Origin: Phoronis australis
Lineage: Eukaryota; Phoronida; Phoronidae
DNA: 64,000 bases
Direction of reading: 5' to 3'
NCBI GenBank assembly: GCA_002633005.1
Contig: NMRA01000264.1
Coordinates: forward strand, 236,631 to 300,630
The notes under the pieces are model-generated. The model was not told where the DNA came from. It saw only the letters and a program-made list of their open reading frames with translations, and did no database searches. The position numbers and the translations under genes were made by a program. Shown here one piece after another: positions 63,181 through 64,000 of this stretch (position 1 is the first letter of the stretch; the number at the start of each line of letters is the position of its first letter).

Positions 63181-64000
63181 CTGTAGTTGTTTCTTGGAAT
63201 TAACGGAAAGGAAGATTAAAATGCCATTTTTCAGCCATGTTTGGATTTTTGATTAGGGAAATCCTCTAGAACATTAAAGTGCGATTGCTTCTACACTCCC
63301 TAAGGAAGAAGTTTTCATCGGGTTGCGGATACTCTGTATTGCCTACTACAAGTTTGATGTACTTTTAGACAGTTACCAGTTGATAACACAAAGAGACAGT
63401 TCTCACATAATTGGTTGCCATTTCTTCATACAAGTCCGTCATTTACAGTTAATGTCAGGTTAAATTGTTTTGGGTCATGTGATGTGACCAACATATGGCA
63501 TGCTGACCAGAATTAAAAATTATTTTCATGGCGTCATTTCGAATGCACTGCAGTTGTTTTTGAGGCTGCATACCAAGCCGTAGGTGGATTATTAGGTGTG
63601 GTCATTTTTAAACATGTTGAACTAGACTGACTGTGCAAAATGATGGGTGTAAAGTGTCCGTTTGTGGGCAGCAAAGTGGAGCGCGCATATTCAAGGTTAC
63701 AAATGGCAGGAGTCGTAGTTTATGTTGAGAAAGAGAAAGTGATGCAAGTTTTTGCATATTTAGGTGAAGATTTGACTACAGTTGAAGTAAACAGGCAAAG
63801 GTCAAAGGAAGTTGGGCGTAGATGATGTGAAAATATTTATGTGTGTGTTAAAGTTAAAGGATGAGTTTCCAGAATTCCTCTTGACAAAAATTGCCAATTA
63901 AAATGAGCCTTTTTGTCTCCACATGACTCAACTGAATAATCATTGTTAAAAAGTGCAAATTAGCTGACGGCTTAAAATTTGCATTTATTAAGTTATTTGA
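63181..64000. other. Intergenic, right end of window
   Basis: Contains a single arm of the 30222-30449 foldback element at 63475-63525 (TCATGTGATGTGACCAACA, TGCTGACC, ATTAAA). The 61-codon frame at 63640-63825 has no recognisable domain. Confidence 0.5.

Overview
This is a eukaryotic, AT-rich window from an animal genome. It has spliced GT-AG genes with many introns, long introns full of small DNA transposons and minisatellites, and Kozak-type starts. Protein similarity to the vertebrate orthologues and the general look suggest a marine invertebrate, perhaps an invertebrate deuterostome such as a hemichordate, lancelet or echinoderm. The sequence alone does not settle the phylum.

Two conserved genes lie head to head, with 686 bp between their start codons (26607-27292). 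Leftward on the minus strand is CBL, the RING E3 ubiquitin ligase. Five coding exons (26606 down to 1574) encode the first 396 residues: four-helix bundle, EF-hand, SH2, linker and the first part of the RING. The rest of the RING, the proline-rich tail and any UBA domain were not found and presumably lie beyond the left edge. Rightward on the plus strand is a complete TBC1D23, a Golgi/endosome tethering adaptor. It has 15 coding exons (27293-44126) and encodes 673 residues. The reading frame holds across all 14 junctions, and two of the introns use GC-AG splice sites.

At the far left (3-437, plus strand) is the C-terminal part of a ubiquitin-specific protease (USP, C19) catalytic domain, uninterrupted and cut by the window edge. 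If CBL continues leftward, this fragment sits inside a CBL intron on the opposite strand.

The rest is non-coding and repeat-rich. CBL intron 2 holds a self-complementary 23-bp minisatellite. CBL intron 4 holds a decayed array derived from the exon 5 acceptor. CBL intron 1 (about 16 kb) holds a 1.8-kb TA-flanked inverted-repeat transposon and several minisatellites. TBC1D23 introns hold a foldback element with a tRNA-like loop, a solo LTR with a perfect 5-bp target duplication, hairpin elements and short TIR elements. Downstream of TBC1D23 (44127-64000) no gene was recognised. That region is a mosaic of MITEs, tandem duplications and one notable element (47906-49629), in which a CTCF-consensus-like motif recurs 11 times at about 148-bp spacing with a three-unit higher-order pattern. 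Position 15638 is an ambiguous base (N).
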